Below are positions 25,367 through 33,934 of a stretch of DNA of 64,000 nucleotides, piece by piece. The position numbers and the translations under genes are program-made. Every line of letters begins with the position of its first letter. Within the stretch, counting starts at the first letter, position 1. The notes under the pieces are model-generated. The model saw only the letters and a list, made by a program, of their open reading frames with translations, was not told the origin of the DNA and did not search any database. The DNA comes from an uncultured bacterium (GTDB lineage: Bacteria > Verrucomicrobiota > Kiritimatiellia > CAIKKV01 > CAIJXV01), in the NCBI GenBank assembly GCA_903824675.1, contig CAIJXV010000032.1, positions 1 through 64,000 on the forward strand, given 5' to 3'.

Positions 25367-26130
25367 TGTCGCCCCTTGTCCGTCCATCCCCGCGGGCCGG
25401 CTGGACTCTGCTGGAGCTGACCATCGCCATCGCCATCGCCCTGCTGATTGTCGGCATCGGCTCCGCAGCCTTCCGGATCCCCTACCAAAGCCTCGCCCGC
25501 CTTTCCGGCCCCCTGCCCCGTGATGCCGAAGCCCTTCGCATTTTTCGCGAAGATATCTCGGGGCTTGCCGCCCTCCCGGGATCGAAATTGCCCGCCCTCT
25601 CCCTGTCAGCCCCCAACGCAACACCCGGGGATCCGCTCGTGCTCGATCTCGTCTGCGCCCGCAGGACCCCCACCGCTAGCGATCCCCTCGCCTTTTCCCT
25701 CTACCAGATCAGTCATCGCTTTGAAGTCGACACCGGCAACCCTCCAGAGCGGCGGTGGATCCGTCGCTCCCGAAAAGTCGGCGAAGAAAGGGTGCCACCC
25801 CGCGAGGAAATCCTGACCGAAGGAATGACCAATATCACGGTGGAAGCCTGGACGGGCAATGTCTGGACCAATCAATGGATCGACACCCGGAGCCACCGCC
25901 TTCCCCCCGCCCTCCGGATCGAACTACAACGCGGAGACCAAACCGAAACCCTCATCGCCCCCATCCCGGCGGGATTTACAGCGGAACCGGAACGTGCTTC
26001 ACCGACATCCCGCGCAACATCAGGTCCAAACGGTCAACACACTGTTTCCAGGCAAACCGACGCACGACCATATCCCGTGCATTCGCGGCAATCGTCCGAC
26101 GCAACCCTCCGTCTTGCAACAGCAGATTGA
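25366..26130 (+). CDS. GspJ-like pseudopilin with overlong C-terminus
   Basis: 254 residues. A basic leader ends in GWTLLELTIAIAIALLIVGIG, the type IV prepilin/pseudopilin motif: cleavage after Gly, Glu at position 5 of the mature form, then the hydrophobic helix. The remainder resembles a GspJ-type minor pseudopilin domain to about residue 205. The final 50 residues are encoded antisense to the convergent glycosyltransferase gene and look like frame read-through past a lost stop. It is coupled to the FHA gene. No other secretion or pilus genes are in the window, so the apparatus must lie elsewhere. Confidence 0.78.
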   Translation: MSPLVRPSPRAGWTLLELTIAIAIALLIVGIGSAAFRIPYQSLARLSGPLPRDAEALRIFREDISGLAALPGSKLPALSLSAPNATPGDPLVLDLVCARRTPTASDPLAFSLYQISHRFEVDTGNPPERRWIRRSRKVGEERVPPREEILTEGMTNITVEAWTGNVWTNQWIDTRSHRLPPALRIELQRGDQTETLIAPIPAGFTAEPERASPTSRATSGPNGQHTVSRQTDARPYPVHSRQSSDATLRLATAD

Positions 26131-27199
26131 TCGATTCGCCCATCGTATGCGGCGTGTCCGCCAATAGAATATTGTGGCCGGTCTGGGCCGGGATACCCTC
26201 GGCCGCGAGGGTGGTTGCAACCACGGGAATCCCGGCCGCCATCGCCTGCAGAACCTTCCCGCGGAATCCGCTCCCCAACCGGATCGGGCAAACATAGACC
26301 CGGGCTCGATTTAAATAGGGACTCACATCGTCCACGGCACCGGTGATCACCAGGTTCGGATCCCGTCGGGCCGCGTCCAGCATGTCCGGGGTCGCCCCCT
26401 GTCCCACCACATAAAACTTCAATTGCGGATGTCGCGCTTTGAGACCCGGCCAAACCATCCGGATAAACCAGTTAAAAGCATCCCGATTGGGTTCCTGGGC
26501 GAAATACCCGGTGTAGACAATCGCCTCCTCCGCCGGACGCGAAGGATGGGGTTTGTAAAAATCGACATCCACTCCGTAGGGAACCACGCCCACCCGCAAA
26601 TCCGGATCGTGCCGTAACAACTCCATCCGTTCCTCTGCGGTCAACGTCAACACCAGATCCGCACTGCGATACAACTCGAACTCATACCGGTTCAGTCGGT
26701 CCCAGACCAGTCGCCGGGCCAGCGCCTCCGGGGTATAGGGCCGCATGCGAAAAGCCTTGCGCGAAGCGGCGGACAGGCAACTATGGCAGGAAATCACCCG
26801 CCGCACCGCCGACAACCAGGGGTTCCGATACAAGTATTGGCCCATGATGGTGAATTCGGCGATCACCACATCGTAATGCGAGCGGTCCACCATCTGGCCG
26901 ACCAATCTCTGCATCGCCGGATGAAACGCCCGCCGGAATTCCTGCGGCAAAGGATTGAAAATCCGGTCGAACCAATCCAGGCGAAGATAGTAATTCTGGC
27001 TCGGCTGGGGGAGCATTTCAAATTCATAGAGCAGAGGACGCAAGGCCGGCAAATAGCTCTGATCCTCCGGTTTGGTGAAACAGGCCAACCCCACCTCATG
27101 CCCCATGCGCGACAGCAGTTTGATCCGCTGGTACACATTGATCATGCCGCTGACCACCTGCGCATGCGGCAGAACCGGACTCAAAAATAATATTCTCAT
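25976..27199 (-). CDS. GT4-type glycosyltransferase
   Basis: 407-residue GT-B fold glycosyltransferase. An N-terminal Rossmann start MRILFLSPVLPHAQVVSG resembles sugar transferases of glycan operons (Wca/Exo type). The donor-binding half shows VVPYGVDVDFY, IVYTGYFAQEPNRDAF, and GSGFRGKVLQAMAAGIPVVAT with the E/M-A-A-G-P loop. Start at 27199 overlaps the stop of the PP-loop gene by four bases. The last gene of a four-gene glycan operon; its C-terminal 155 bases overlap the convergent pseudopilin ORF. Donor and acceptor are unknown. Confidence 0.9.
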   Translation of the reverse strand: MRILFLSPVLPHAQVVSGMINVYQRIKLLSRMGHEVGLACFTKPEDQSYLPALRPLLYEFEMLPQPSQNYYLRLDWFDRIFNPLPQEFRRAFHPAMQRLVGQMVDRSHYDVVIAEFTIMGQYLYRNPWLSAVRRVISCHSCLSAASRKAFRMRPYTPEALARRLVWDRLNRYEFELYRSADLVLTLTAEERMELLRHDPDLRVGVVPYGVDVDFYKPHPSRPAEEAIVYTGYFAQEPNRDAFNWFIRMVWPGLKARHPQLKFYVVGQGATPDMLDAARRDPNLVITGAVDDVSPYLNRARVYVCPIRLGSGFRGKVLQAMAAGIPVVATTLAAEGIPAQTGHNILLADTPHTMGESINLLLQDGGLRRTIAANARDMVVRRFAWKQCVDRLDLMLRGMSVKHVPVPL

Positions 27200-28188
27200 G
27201 TGATCCGTACCTGTTCGATTCGATCCCGCCGGGCTGGCGTCACGTCCAACAGCCAATCCTCAGGCCCCCGGACCACCCGGATCTGAACTCGGGCTTGATC
27301 CCGTCCGTCGCTGTGCGCCGCACAAAAAGCAGCCGCTTCCTGAACCTGATCCGGATTCGCCGTGGCGCTCAAAATGGCCATCGGCCCGAAAACCCCTTCC
27401 GACGTCATCCGGTATTCGTCCGCGCCACAATCGGCCATCAGTTTCCCGTTCTCCATTTCATTCCGGCCGATGTTTAATTTGGCATGGGGGCCCAGGCGAA
27501 ATTGACGGCCCCACCGCAGGCGCCGCATCACCCGCCCATCGGTCAGGCACCCATGATCGCGCAAATCGCGGACCCGCCCACAAAAATTGGGATCCGTAAG
27601 CACACATCCCCCCGCGGGAGTGGGGACATCCTTCAATCCATACCGTTCAGCCAGGGTGAATTGCGCCTGGCGTCGACGTCCCTGAAGATCCAATAGCCGG
27701 GAACGATCCACCCACCCATCCCGCTCCGGCTGGGTTTCGGGTAACCGTTGCGCACTGAGCGGCCGCACCACCCGGTCACCATATCCGGATTCCTCCGCCA
27801 CCTGCAACAGCCGGCGGCGATTTTGCGACATCGGCCGCTGGTCGAGGACTTCGCCGGTCGCCAGGAAATCGCACCCCCACCGGGCCATTCCATCCCCCGC
27901 ACATTTCAACATCGCCGTATGACAGTCGATGCAGGGATTCATCGCCGAACCGAACCCATACCGGGGATGTTCCACGGCCGCGGCGATCTGCCGCGTGAAG
28001 GGCTCGACCACCAGCGGCACGCCCAGGTGCGCCGCAGCCGCACGCGCCCGATCCGCGCTGAAAAAGACGCTTTCAAACCCGATGGCCTGCACCGCCACCC
28101 CCTGCTCGCGCAACAGGCAAATCGCCAACTGGCTGTCCAATCCTCCCGACAGCAAAACCAACGCGCGATGAACGGTCGTGTTTTCCAT
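27196..28188 (-). CDS. PP-loop ATPase, ThiI/MnmA-like, with NFACT-R-like C-terminus
   Basis: 330 residues. VLLSGGLDSQLAI near residue 12 is the PP-loop of N-type ATP pyrophosphatases; MNPCIDCHTAMLK and TGEVLDQRPMSQNR follow the pattern of tRNA thiolation enzymes of the ThiI/MnmA group, with Cys pairs near 91-94 and a TPAGGCVLT motif holding another Cys. The C-terminal third (RLRWGRQFRLGPHAKLNIGRNEMEN) resembles the NFACT-R_2 RNA-binding module fused to such enzymes. So it probably modifies tRNA sulfur sites. Why it sits inside a glycan operon, overlapping a glycosyltransferase gene, is unclear. Start at 28188 follows the previous stop by five bases. Confidence 0.7.
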   Translation of the reverse strand: MENTTVHRALVLLSGGLDSQLAICLLREQGVAVQAIGFESVFFSADRARAAAAHLGVPLVVEPFTRQIAAAVEHPRYGFGSAMNPCIDCHTAMLKCAGDGMARWGCDFLATGEVLDQRPMSQNRRRLLQVAEESGYGDRVVRPLSAQRLPETQPERDGWVDRSRLLDLQGRRRQAQFTLAERYGLKDVPTPAGGCVLTDPNFCGRVRDLRDHGCLTDGRVMRRLRWGRQFRLGPHAKLNIGRNEMENGKLMADCGADEYRMTSEGVFGPMAILSATANPDQVQEAAAFCAAHSDGRDQARVQIRVVRGPEDWLLDVTPARRDRIEQVRIT

Positions 28189-28193
28189 GGAGG

Positions 28194-28934
28194 TCACGTT
28201 TCGATCGTCTTTAATACCCGTGCCGGTACGCCGCCCACCACCGTATCCGGCGGCACCGGCTGGGTCACCACCGCCCCGGCCGCCACCACGCAATGGTCGC
28301 CGATCGAGGCGGCATCCATCACCACAATGCCCGCGCCCAACCAGCAGTTGGCGCCCACCGTCAATGGACCCTTGGTAATGAATCCGTTTTGTTCGGCAAA
28401 TCGCGGGGCGCCGGGACTCGTATCATATCCGCCCCCGCTCAACAGGTAGGCATACGCGCCCACCACACAATACGCCCCCACGGTCAGGTCGTTCGAAGAA
28501 ACGAACTGGCAGTTGGACGAAATGTTGACCCGATCTCCAATCCGGATATTCCCGTTCTTGCAATAGATGATCGTGTTGCGCCCCACATACACCCCATCGC
28601 CAATCGTGATCCCTTCGTTCGTCTCCCCCTTGGCATCAATGACGCTCTGGTCATCCAGGATCACCCCCGCCCCCAGCCGGATCCGATGGGGATGCCGGAT
28701 GGTCATATTGCGCCCAAAAACCGTTCCACGGCCCACCCGGGCAAAAACCAGGGGGTACAGCTTTGCCCGCAGTAACAAACCCAGCGCGCCGGACATCCCG
28801 CCCAGGACGCAAAATAGAAATTCGCATAGCAGGGCGCGCCCCACCGAGACATCGCCATAATAAAGATCGCGATATTTCCGGAAAGCCGATCCGCCGGCTT
28901 TCGCCGACATTTCGTGAATCTTGTAATCGGTCAC
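28194..28934 (-). CDS. Hexapeptide-repeat acetyltransferase
   Basis: 246 residues. An N-terminal hydrophobic stretch (about 33-60) is followed by left-handed beta-helix hexapeptide repeats (about 70-235: ITIGDGVYVGRNTIIY, IRIGDRVNISSN, LTVGAYCVVGAY, LTVGANCWLGAGIVVM). The end GGVPARVLK is standard for the family. Active-site His is probably in the SIGDHCVVAAG turn. It would O- or N-acetylate a sugar in the glycan pathway. Start and the stop of AsnB gene overlap (ATGA). Similar to colanic-acid-type acetyltransferases. Confidence 0.9.
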   Translation of the reverse strand: MTDYKIHEMSAKAGGSAFRKYRDLYYGDVSVGRALLCEFLFCVLGGMSGALGLLLRAKLYPLVFARVGRGTVFGRNMTIRHPHRIRLGAGVILDDQSVIDAKGETNEGITIGDGVYVGRNTIIYCKNGNIRIGDRVNISSNCQFVSSNDLTVGAYCVVGAYAYLLSGGGYDTSPGAPRFAEQNGFITKGPLTVGANCWLGAGIVVMDAASIGDHCVVAAGAVVTQPVPPDTVVGGVPARVLKTIET

Positions 28935-30826
28935 GCCCCACCTCCGCCGGTTGTGCGATTTTCAAAAAAACGACGGTGCCAGATCGCGGTGTGCATCAAC
29001 CCCCACAACACATGGTTGTGATTGTGAGTCATCGCCACGTGTTCCCGGATCAAGCGATTGACGAAATCGAGATTCATATTTTCCCGGATCACCGGGGATT
29101 CGTTCAACAGGGTCGTCAACCGGTCGCGCAATTGGCCCCGGAGCAGATGCTTGACCGGCAGGCTGTACCCCTGTTTGCCGCGATAGACGATCTCGTGCGG
29201 CAACATCCCCTCCAAAGCTTTCCGGAAAATAGCCTTGGTCTGGAATCCCTTGAGTTTCCAGTTTCCGGGCACCGTGGCCATGAACTCCACCAGATGATGG
29301 TCCAGCAGGGGCACCCGCACCTCCAGGGAGTTGGCCATGCTCATCTTGTCCACCTTCATCAACACGCTGTCCGCCATCATAAACCGCATATCCAGATACA
29401 ACTCGTGGTTGACCGCGTCCGTGGCCGTACACCGACTATTATAGCCCCGCACCCGGAGGAACGGATCAAATACCACCTCCCGCCGGAAGGCTTCGGTAAA
29501 CAACTGGTCGTCCATCCGCCGGGATCCGAAATATTGCCAGCGCAAATGCCGACCTTCCGCCGGCAAGACCGCTCCCTCAATGAAGCGCTTGAGGAGATTG
29601 ATTGCCCCTTTTTTCTGGGGACGGTCCTTGAGCCGTAAAATCCAGGATTCGATCAGGGCCTGCCGCAGGGGTGCCGGGATCATCGCGTAATACCGGGCCA
29701 TCTTGCTCGCCTTAAACCGATCATAGCCGGCAAACACCTCGTCACCCCCTTCCCCGCTCAGGCAAACCGTGACCGTCTTACGCGCTTCCTGGCAGATCAG
29801 CATCAGGGGGATGGAGGACAAATCGGTCATCGGCTCGTCCAGATGCCAGAGCGATTTTTCGATCAACTCCGGCGTCATGTCATCGATCATCAGGATATGA
29901 TGCTCGGTCCCAAATTGATTCGCCACCGTCTGGGCATAGTCCAATTCGCTGAACGTCTTGTCCGCATACCCGATGGTAAATGTCCGGAGCGGGCCGGACA
30001 CATGGCGGCGCATCATCGCCACGATCGCGCTCGAATCGAGCCCGCCGGACAAAAAGGCCGCCAGCGGCACATCGCTGATCAGACGGTACCGGACCGATTC
30101 ATCGATCAGGAACCGGATCCGTTCAACACACTCGCCCTCGCTCATCCGGAAGGAGTCGGCCGCTGAAAAATCCAGATCCCAGTATTGTTCCACCCGCGCC
30201 TGACCGTTCTCGAAAATCAGCCGGTGTCCCGCCGGTAATTTTTTAATCCCGGCGAACATGGTATCGGGTGCCGGTACAAATTCAAAACCCAGGTAGGCAT
30301 AGAGCGCCTGCCGGTTTAGCGTCCGGGGCACTTCGGGATGCTCCAGGATCGATTTGATTTCCGAGGCGAAAATCAGTTTGGAACCCGCCAGGTAATAATA
30401 CAATGGCTTGATCCCCAGCCGATCCCGCACCAGGACGAACCGGCGGCGGCGCTGATCCCAGAGCCCAAAGGCAAACATGCCACGGAACCGATGGACGATG
30501 TCCTCCCCATATTCCTCATACCCGTGCAAGATGACTTCGGTGTCGCTATGACTGCGGAACTGATGCCCTTTAGCCTCTAATTCGGCTCTAATTTCGGCAA
30601 AATTAAAGATTTCACCGTTGAACACCACCCAAAGGGAGCCATCCTCATTGGTCATCGGCTGGCGGCCCTGCTCGGATAAATCGATGATACTCAGGCGGCG
30701 ATGCCCCAACGACCATTCGTCGGACAGATAAAATCCGTCCTGATCGGGTCCCCGATGAGCCATGGTTTCGGCCATGCGCCGAATCCGGGTCTCATCCCGC
30801 CAATTGAATCCGCAAATTCCACACAT
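28931..30826 (-). CDS. asnB: Asparagine synthase-like glutamine amidotransferase
   Basis: 631-residue AsnB-family enzyme. After Met removal the N-terminal Cys (MCGICGF) is the glutaminase nucleophile; MAHRGPDQDG, FNGEIFNF and SHSDTEVILHGY complete the class II domain (1-210). The synthetase domain has the ATP site AFLSGGLDSSAIVA and SGEGGDEVFAGYDR. Start chosen at 30826 because the Cys must be residue 2. Such enzymes in glycan operons often amidate sugar uronates rather than aspartate. First gene of the four-gene operon. Either asparagine synthesis or glycan amidation is possible. Confidence 0.9.
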   Translation of the reverse strand: MCGICGFNWRDETRIRRMAETMAHRGPDQDGFYLSDEWSLGHRRLSIIDLSEQGRQPMTNEDGSLWVVFNGEIFNFAEIRAELEAKGHQFRSHSDTEVILHGYEEYGEDIVHRFRGMFAFGLWDQRRRRFVLVRDRLGIKPLYYYLAGSKLIFASEIKSILEHPEVPRTLNRQALYAYLGFEFVPAPDTMFAGIKKLPAGHRLIFENGQARVEQYWDLDFSAADSFRMSEGECVERIRFLIDESVRYRLISDVPLAAFLSGGLDSSAIVAMMRRHVSGPLRTFTIGYADKTFSELDYAQTVANQFGTEHHILMIDDMTPELIEKSLWHLDEPMTDLSSIPLMLICQEARKTVTVCLSGEGGDEVFAGYDRFKASKMARYYAMIPAPLRQALIESWILRLKDRPQKKGAINLLKRFIEGAVLPAEGRHLRWQYFGSRRMDDQLFTEAFRREVVFDPFLRVRGYNSRCTATDAVNHELYLDMRFMMADSVLMKVDKMSMANSLEVRVPLLDHHLVEFMATVPGNWKLKGFQTKAIFRKALEGMLPHEIVYRGKQGYSLPVKHLLRGQLRDRLTTLLNESPVIRENMNLDFVNRLIREHVAMTHNHNHVLWGLMHTAIWHRRFFENRTTGGGGA

Positions 30827-30973
30827 TTTGAATTCCCCGAAAAAAGGGCTGAATTGAGAGTTGAGATTACCCCAGAAGGACCTGCGGCGCAACGGTTTTC
30901 AGGCCAATAGCAATCTTGACTTTGCCCGGGGGTGGATTATAGCATGCCCCGTCATTCAGCCCCGGGAGTCGTC

Positions 30974-31873
30974 ATGATCATCGATATCCATGCCCATGTT
31001 TTTGCTTTCCCCAAACGTCACTACGGTTCTTCCCACACCACGTTCCTGTCGATGGAACAACAAATCGACCTCATGAATGCCAAAGGCATCGACCAGGCAG
31101 TCATTCTCCCCCTCGCCAACCCCGAAACCCCCGCCGAAATGCAAAGCTGGGGCGAAATCCTCTATATCTGCGAACGTTACCCCGGCCGCTTTATCCCTTT
31201 CTGTAATGTCGACCCCCGCCTCCCCCTCCGACCGGACCTGATCACCATCGACGATTTCCTCGACATCCTCAACCAATGCAAGGCCTTGGGATTCAAAGGC
31301 ATCGGAGAAGTCACCGCGCGCATCCCCTGGGATGATCCGTCGCTCGACAAACTCTTTGCCGCCAGTGAACAGGTGGGGTTTCCCGTGACGTTTCATACCA
31401 TCACCGCCGATGTCAATTCCTACGGGCTCATCGACGACCTCGGGTTCCCCCGTTTCGAAAAAGTTCTGCAAAAGTTTCCCCTCCTTAACTTCCTCGGGCA
31501 CAGCCTCAGCTTTTGGAGCGAAATCAGCGGCGGCATTACCTTGGCCGATAAAAACTGTTACCCCCCCGGCCCCGTCCTCCCCGGCGGGCGCCTCCCTGAA
31601 CTATTCCGGAAATATCCCAATCTCAATGGCGATCTTTCCGCCGGTAGCGGCCTGAACGCCCTCAAGCGCGACCCCGAACACGCCTTCCGTTTCATCGAGG
31701 AATTCCAGGATCGACTCTTTCTCGGTCTGGATTATTGTTCCGTCCACAATAATATGACCCACATCGAGTGGTTCAAGGAACACCGCGATGCCGGCCGCAT
31801 CTCCCCCCAGGCTTATGAAAAAATCATGTGGAAAAATACCAATCGACTCCTGCAACTTAACCTGAAAGGCTGA
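30974..31873 (+). CDS. Amidohydrolase family (Amidohydro_2) metal-dependent hydrolase
   Basis: 299 residues, TIM-barrel amidohydrolase with the metal-binding HxH of IDIHAHVF (His6 and His8), FKGIGEVTAR, VTFHTI with the third His, and LGHSLSFW. The late Asp is probably FLGLDYCS. A GGGAG ribosome site precedes the ATG. It starts a three-gene plus-strand set with a beta-helix protein and a hydroxyacid dehydrogenase. Related proteins are lactonases, decarboxylases and hydrolases; the substrate here is unknown, but the context suggests carbohydrate acid breakdown. Confidence 0.85.
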   Translation: MIIDIHAHVFAFPKRHYGSSHTTFLSMEQQIDLMNAKGIDQAVILPLANPETPAEMQSWGEILYICERYPGRFIPFCNVDPRLPLRPDLITIDDFLDILNQCKALGFKGIGEVTARIPWDDPSLDKLFAASEQVGFPVTFHTITADVNSYGLIDDLGFPRFEKVLQKFPLLNFLGHSLSFWSEISGGITLADKNCYPPGPVLPGGRLPELFRKYPNLNGDLSAGSGLNALKRDPEHAFRFIEEFQDRLFLGLDYCSVHNNMTHIEWFKEHRDAGRISPQAYEKIMWKNTNRLLQLNLKG

Positions 31874-31877
31874 TGCT

Positions 31878-32906
31878 ATGACACCTCATGTCAATGTCCG
31901 TGATTTTGGCGCACTCGGCGATGGCACCACCGACGATACCCTCGCCATTCGCGCCGCCATCGCCGCCCTGCCCGGCCCCGGCGGAGTCCTGTTCTTTCCG
32001 CCCGGCCGTTATCTCACCGACACCCTCCATCCTCCCAACCACATCACCCTCAGAGGGGATTCAGCCTTCGGTTACCAGGAATCCGGTGGCACCGTTATCT
32101 CCCCGATCCGCGCTTTCATTCCCCGCTTGATCGACCTCAATGGCAAACATGGGGTCCGCATGGAAGGCCTGACGTTTCATGGTCGCGATCTCGAGGGTGG
32201 CATCGTCGGCATATTCATCGCGCGCGGCACCAACCACGAACAGAATGTCATCATTGACAACTGCCGCATCGAGCATTTCTCCGGGACCGGCGTCCAACTT
32301 AATGAATCCCACGTCTGGAATCTGCGACACAGCATTCTCTTCGCCAATGGGGGTCACGGTCTGGACGCCGGCACCGCTTTCGATGGGTGGATCCATGATT
32401 GCATGTTCGTCGCCAACGGCGGCTGGGGAGTCGTCGCCGGCAACTCCATCTCGCTCCACGGTTCACGCATCGAGCACAACCGCGAGGGCGGGCTGACCGT
32501 CAACCGCTATTATTCCCAGCACCTCCAGATTTGCGGCAACCTCTTTTGCTCCGATCACGGTCCCTCGATCGAAATGCTCGAGGGCAATGTCCGGGCCATC
32601 GCCATCACCGGCAATACCATCCGCAACGGCGGGCGAAGCGCCAACGGGAATATCGATCGCGATTGCCAGGTCCGCTTCGAAGGCGTCCGCGGCCTGACCT
32701 TCACCGGCAATGTCATTCACGTCCTCTGGTGTAATACCCCCGCCACGGGAATGATCCTGAAAAATCTTCAACATTCCGTCGTGGCCCAGAACACCCTCTA
32801 CAAAGGGGCCATGCGCGAATTGATCCGCGATCTGGGAGGGCATGTCGAATCCCTGATCGGCCCCAACCCCGGTTGCCTGAAAGACCCCAACGACCTGGAC
32901 TCCTGA
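31878..32906 (+). CDS. Right-handed parallel beta-helix protein (pectate-lyase-like)
   Basis: 342 residues. VNVRDFGALGDGTTDDTLAIRAAIAAL is the N-terminal cap of the pectate-lyase_3/GH55-like beta-helix family, followed by coils such as NVIIDNCRIEHFSGTGVQL, SRIEHNREGGLTVN and AIAITGNTIRNGGRSANG. No signal peptide is obvious, unusual for a polysaccharide enzyme and suggesting an intracellular role or another export route. It starts four bases after the amidohydrolase stop, so the two are co-translated. It could be a lyase or epimerase on glycan fragments; the activity is undetermined. Confidence 0.85.
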   Translation: MTPHVNVRDFGALGDGTTDDTLAIRAAIAALPGPGGVLFFPPGRYLTDTLHPPNHITLRGDSAFGYQESGGTVISPIRAFIPRLIDLNGKHGVRMEGLTFHGRDLEGGIVGIFIARGTNHEQNVIIDNCRIEHFSGTGVQLNESHVWNLRHSILFANGGHGLDAGTAFDGWIHDCMFVANGGWGVVAGNSISLHGSRIEHNREGGLTVNRYYSQHLQICGNLFCSDHGPSIEMLEGNVRAIAITGNTIRNGGRSANGNIDRDCQVRFEGVRGLTFTGNVIHVLWCNTPATGMILKNLQHSVVAQNTLYKGAMRELIRDLGGHVESLIGPNPGCLKDPNDLDS

Positions 32907-32916
32907 CCCATCCTTT

Positions 32917-33909
32917 ATGAAAGCATTATACCTTCTCCCCCCGCAGTCCTTTGATCTCATCTACGGACCCGATGAACGCCGGGATATCGCCCGAGCCGTC
33001 ACCCTCCTCCATCCGGACGCCCTCGACCCCGAAACGGCCCGGACCCGATACGATCTGCTGGCCGAGGTGGAAATCATCTTTTCCGGCTGGGGCGCCCCCA
33101 TCCTCGATACGGCCTTTCTTGAATCCACCCCCCGCTTGAAAGCTGTTTTCTATGGAGCCGGATCCATTCGCGGGATGGTGACCGAAGCGTTTTGGAAAAA
33201 GAACATTCCGATCACCAGCTCATGGGCGGCCAATGCCATTCCGGTAGCCGAATTCACCCTGGCTGAAATTCTTTTCTCATTGAAGCGGGGCTGGACGTAT
33301 GCCGGGAAAATAAAAGAAAATCGGGCCTATCCCAGCCGCTTCGTGGTCCCTGGCGCCTACGGATCCACCGTCGGCATCATTTCGCTCGGCATGATCGGCC
33401 GGCGGGTCTGTGAATATTTGCGACCCTTTGATGTCCAGGTCGTCGCCTTTGATCCGTATGCCACGGCCGATCTGGCCCAGCAACTGGGCGCCCGCCTGGA
33501 AGACCTGAGCACGGTGTTTCGCCAGGCCGACGTCGTCTCCCTCCATACCCCCTGGATCAAGGAAACCGAGGGACTGATCACCGGCGCCCACTTCGAATCG
33601 ATGAAACCGGGGAGCACCTTTATCAATACCGCCCGCGGAGCGGTCGTCCGGGAAACGGAAATGATTGAAGTGCTGGGGCGGCGTCCGGATCTCACCGCCA
33701 TCCTGGACGTGACGTATCCGGAACCGCCCGCGCCCGGTTCACCCCTCTATACCCTGCCCAACGTCATCCTCACCCCCCACATCGCCGGCTCGATGGATCA
33801 CGAATGCCGCCGTATGGGCCGCTACGTGGTGGATGATTTACAGCGCTTCCTCAAAGGCGAGCCCTTGAAATGGCAGGTCTCCCAGGAACTGGCCGCCCGC
33901 CTGGCTTGA
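32917..33909 (+). CDS. D-isomer 2-hydroxyacid dehydrogenase family
   Basis: 330 residues with the NAD-binding motif GIISLGMIGRRV (about 149-160), FDPYATADL after it, TARGAVV with the catalytic Arg near 239, and TPHIAGSMD with the catalytic His near 287; the intervening Glu is probably in TYPEPP. Acts as a reductase for a 2-keto acid, such as hydroxypyruvate or a sugar-acid derivative. It follows the beta-helix gene by ten bases, third in the operon. Substrate unknown. Confidence 0.9.
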   Translation: MKALYLLPPQSFDLIYGPDERRDIARAVTLLHPDALDPETARTRYDLLAEVEIIFSGWGAPILDTAFLESTPRLKAVFYGAGSIRGMVTEAFWKKNIPITSSWAANAIPVAEFTLAEILFSLKRGWTYAGKIKENRAYPSRFVVPGAYGSTVGIISLGMIGRRVCEYLRPFDVQVVAFDPYATADLAQQLGARLEDLSTVFRQADVVSLHTPWIKETEGLITGAHFESMKPGSTFINTARGAVVRETEMIEVLGRRPDLTAILDVTYPEPPAPGSPLYTLPNVILTPHIAGSMDHECRRMGRYVVDDLQRFLKGEPLKWQVSQELAARLA

Positions 33910-33934
33910 TGGGTTGTGTAGCAACGCACCCAAA

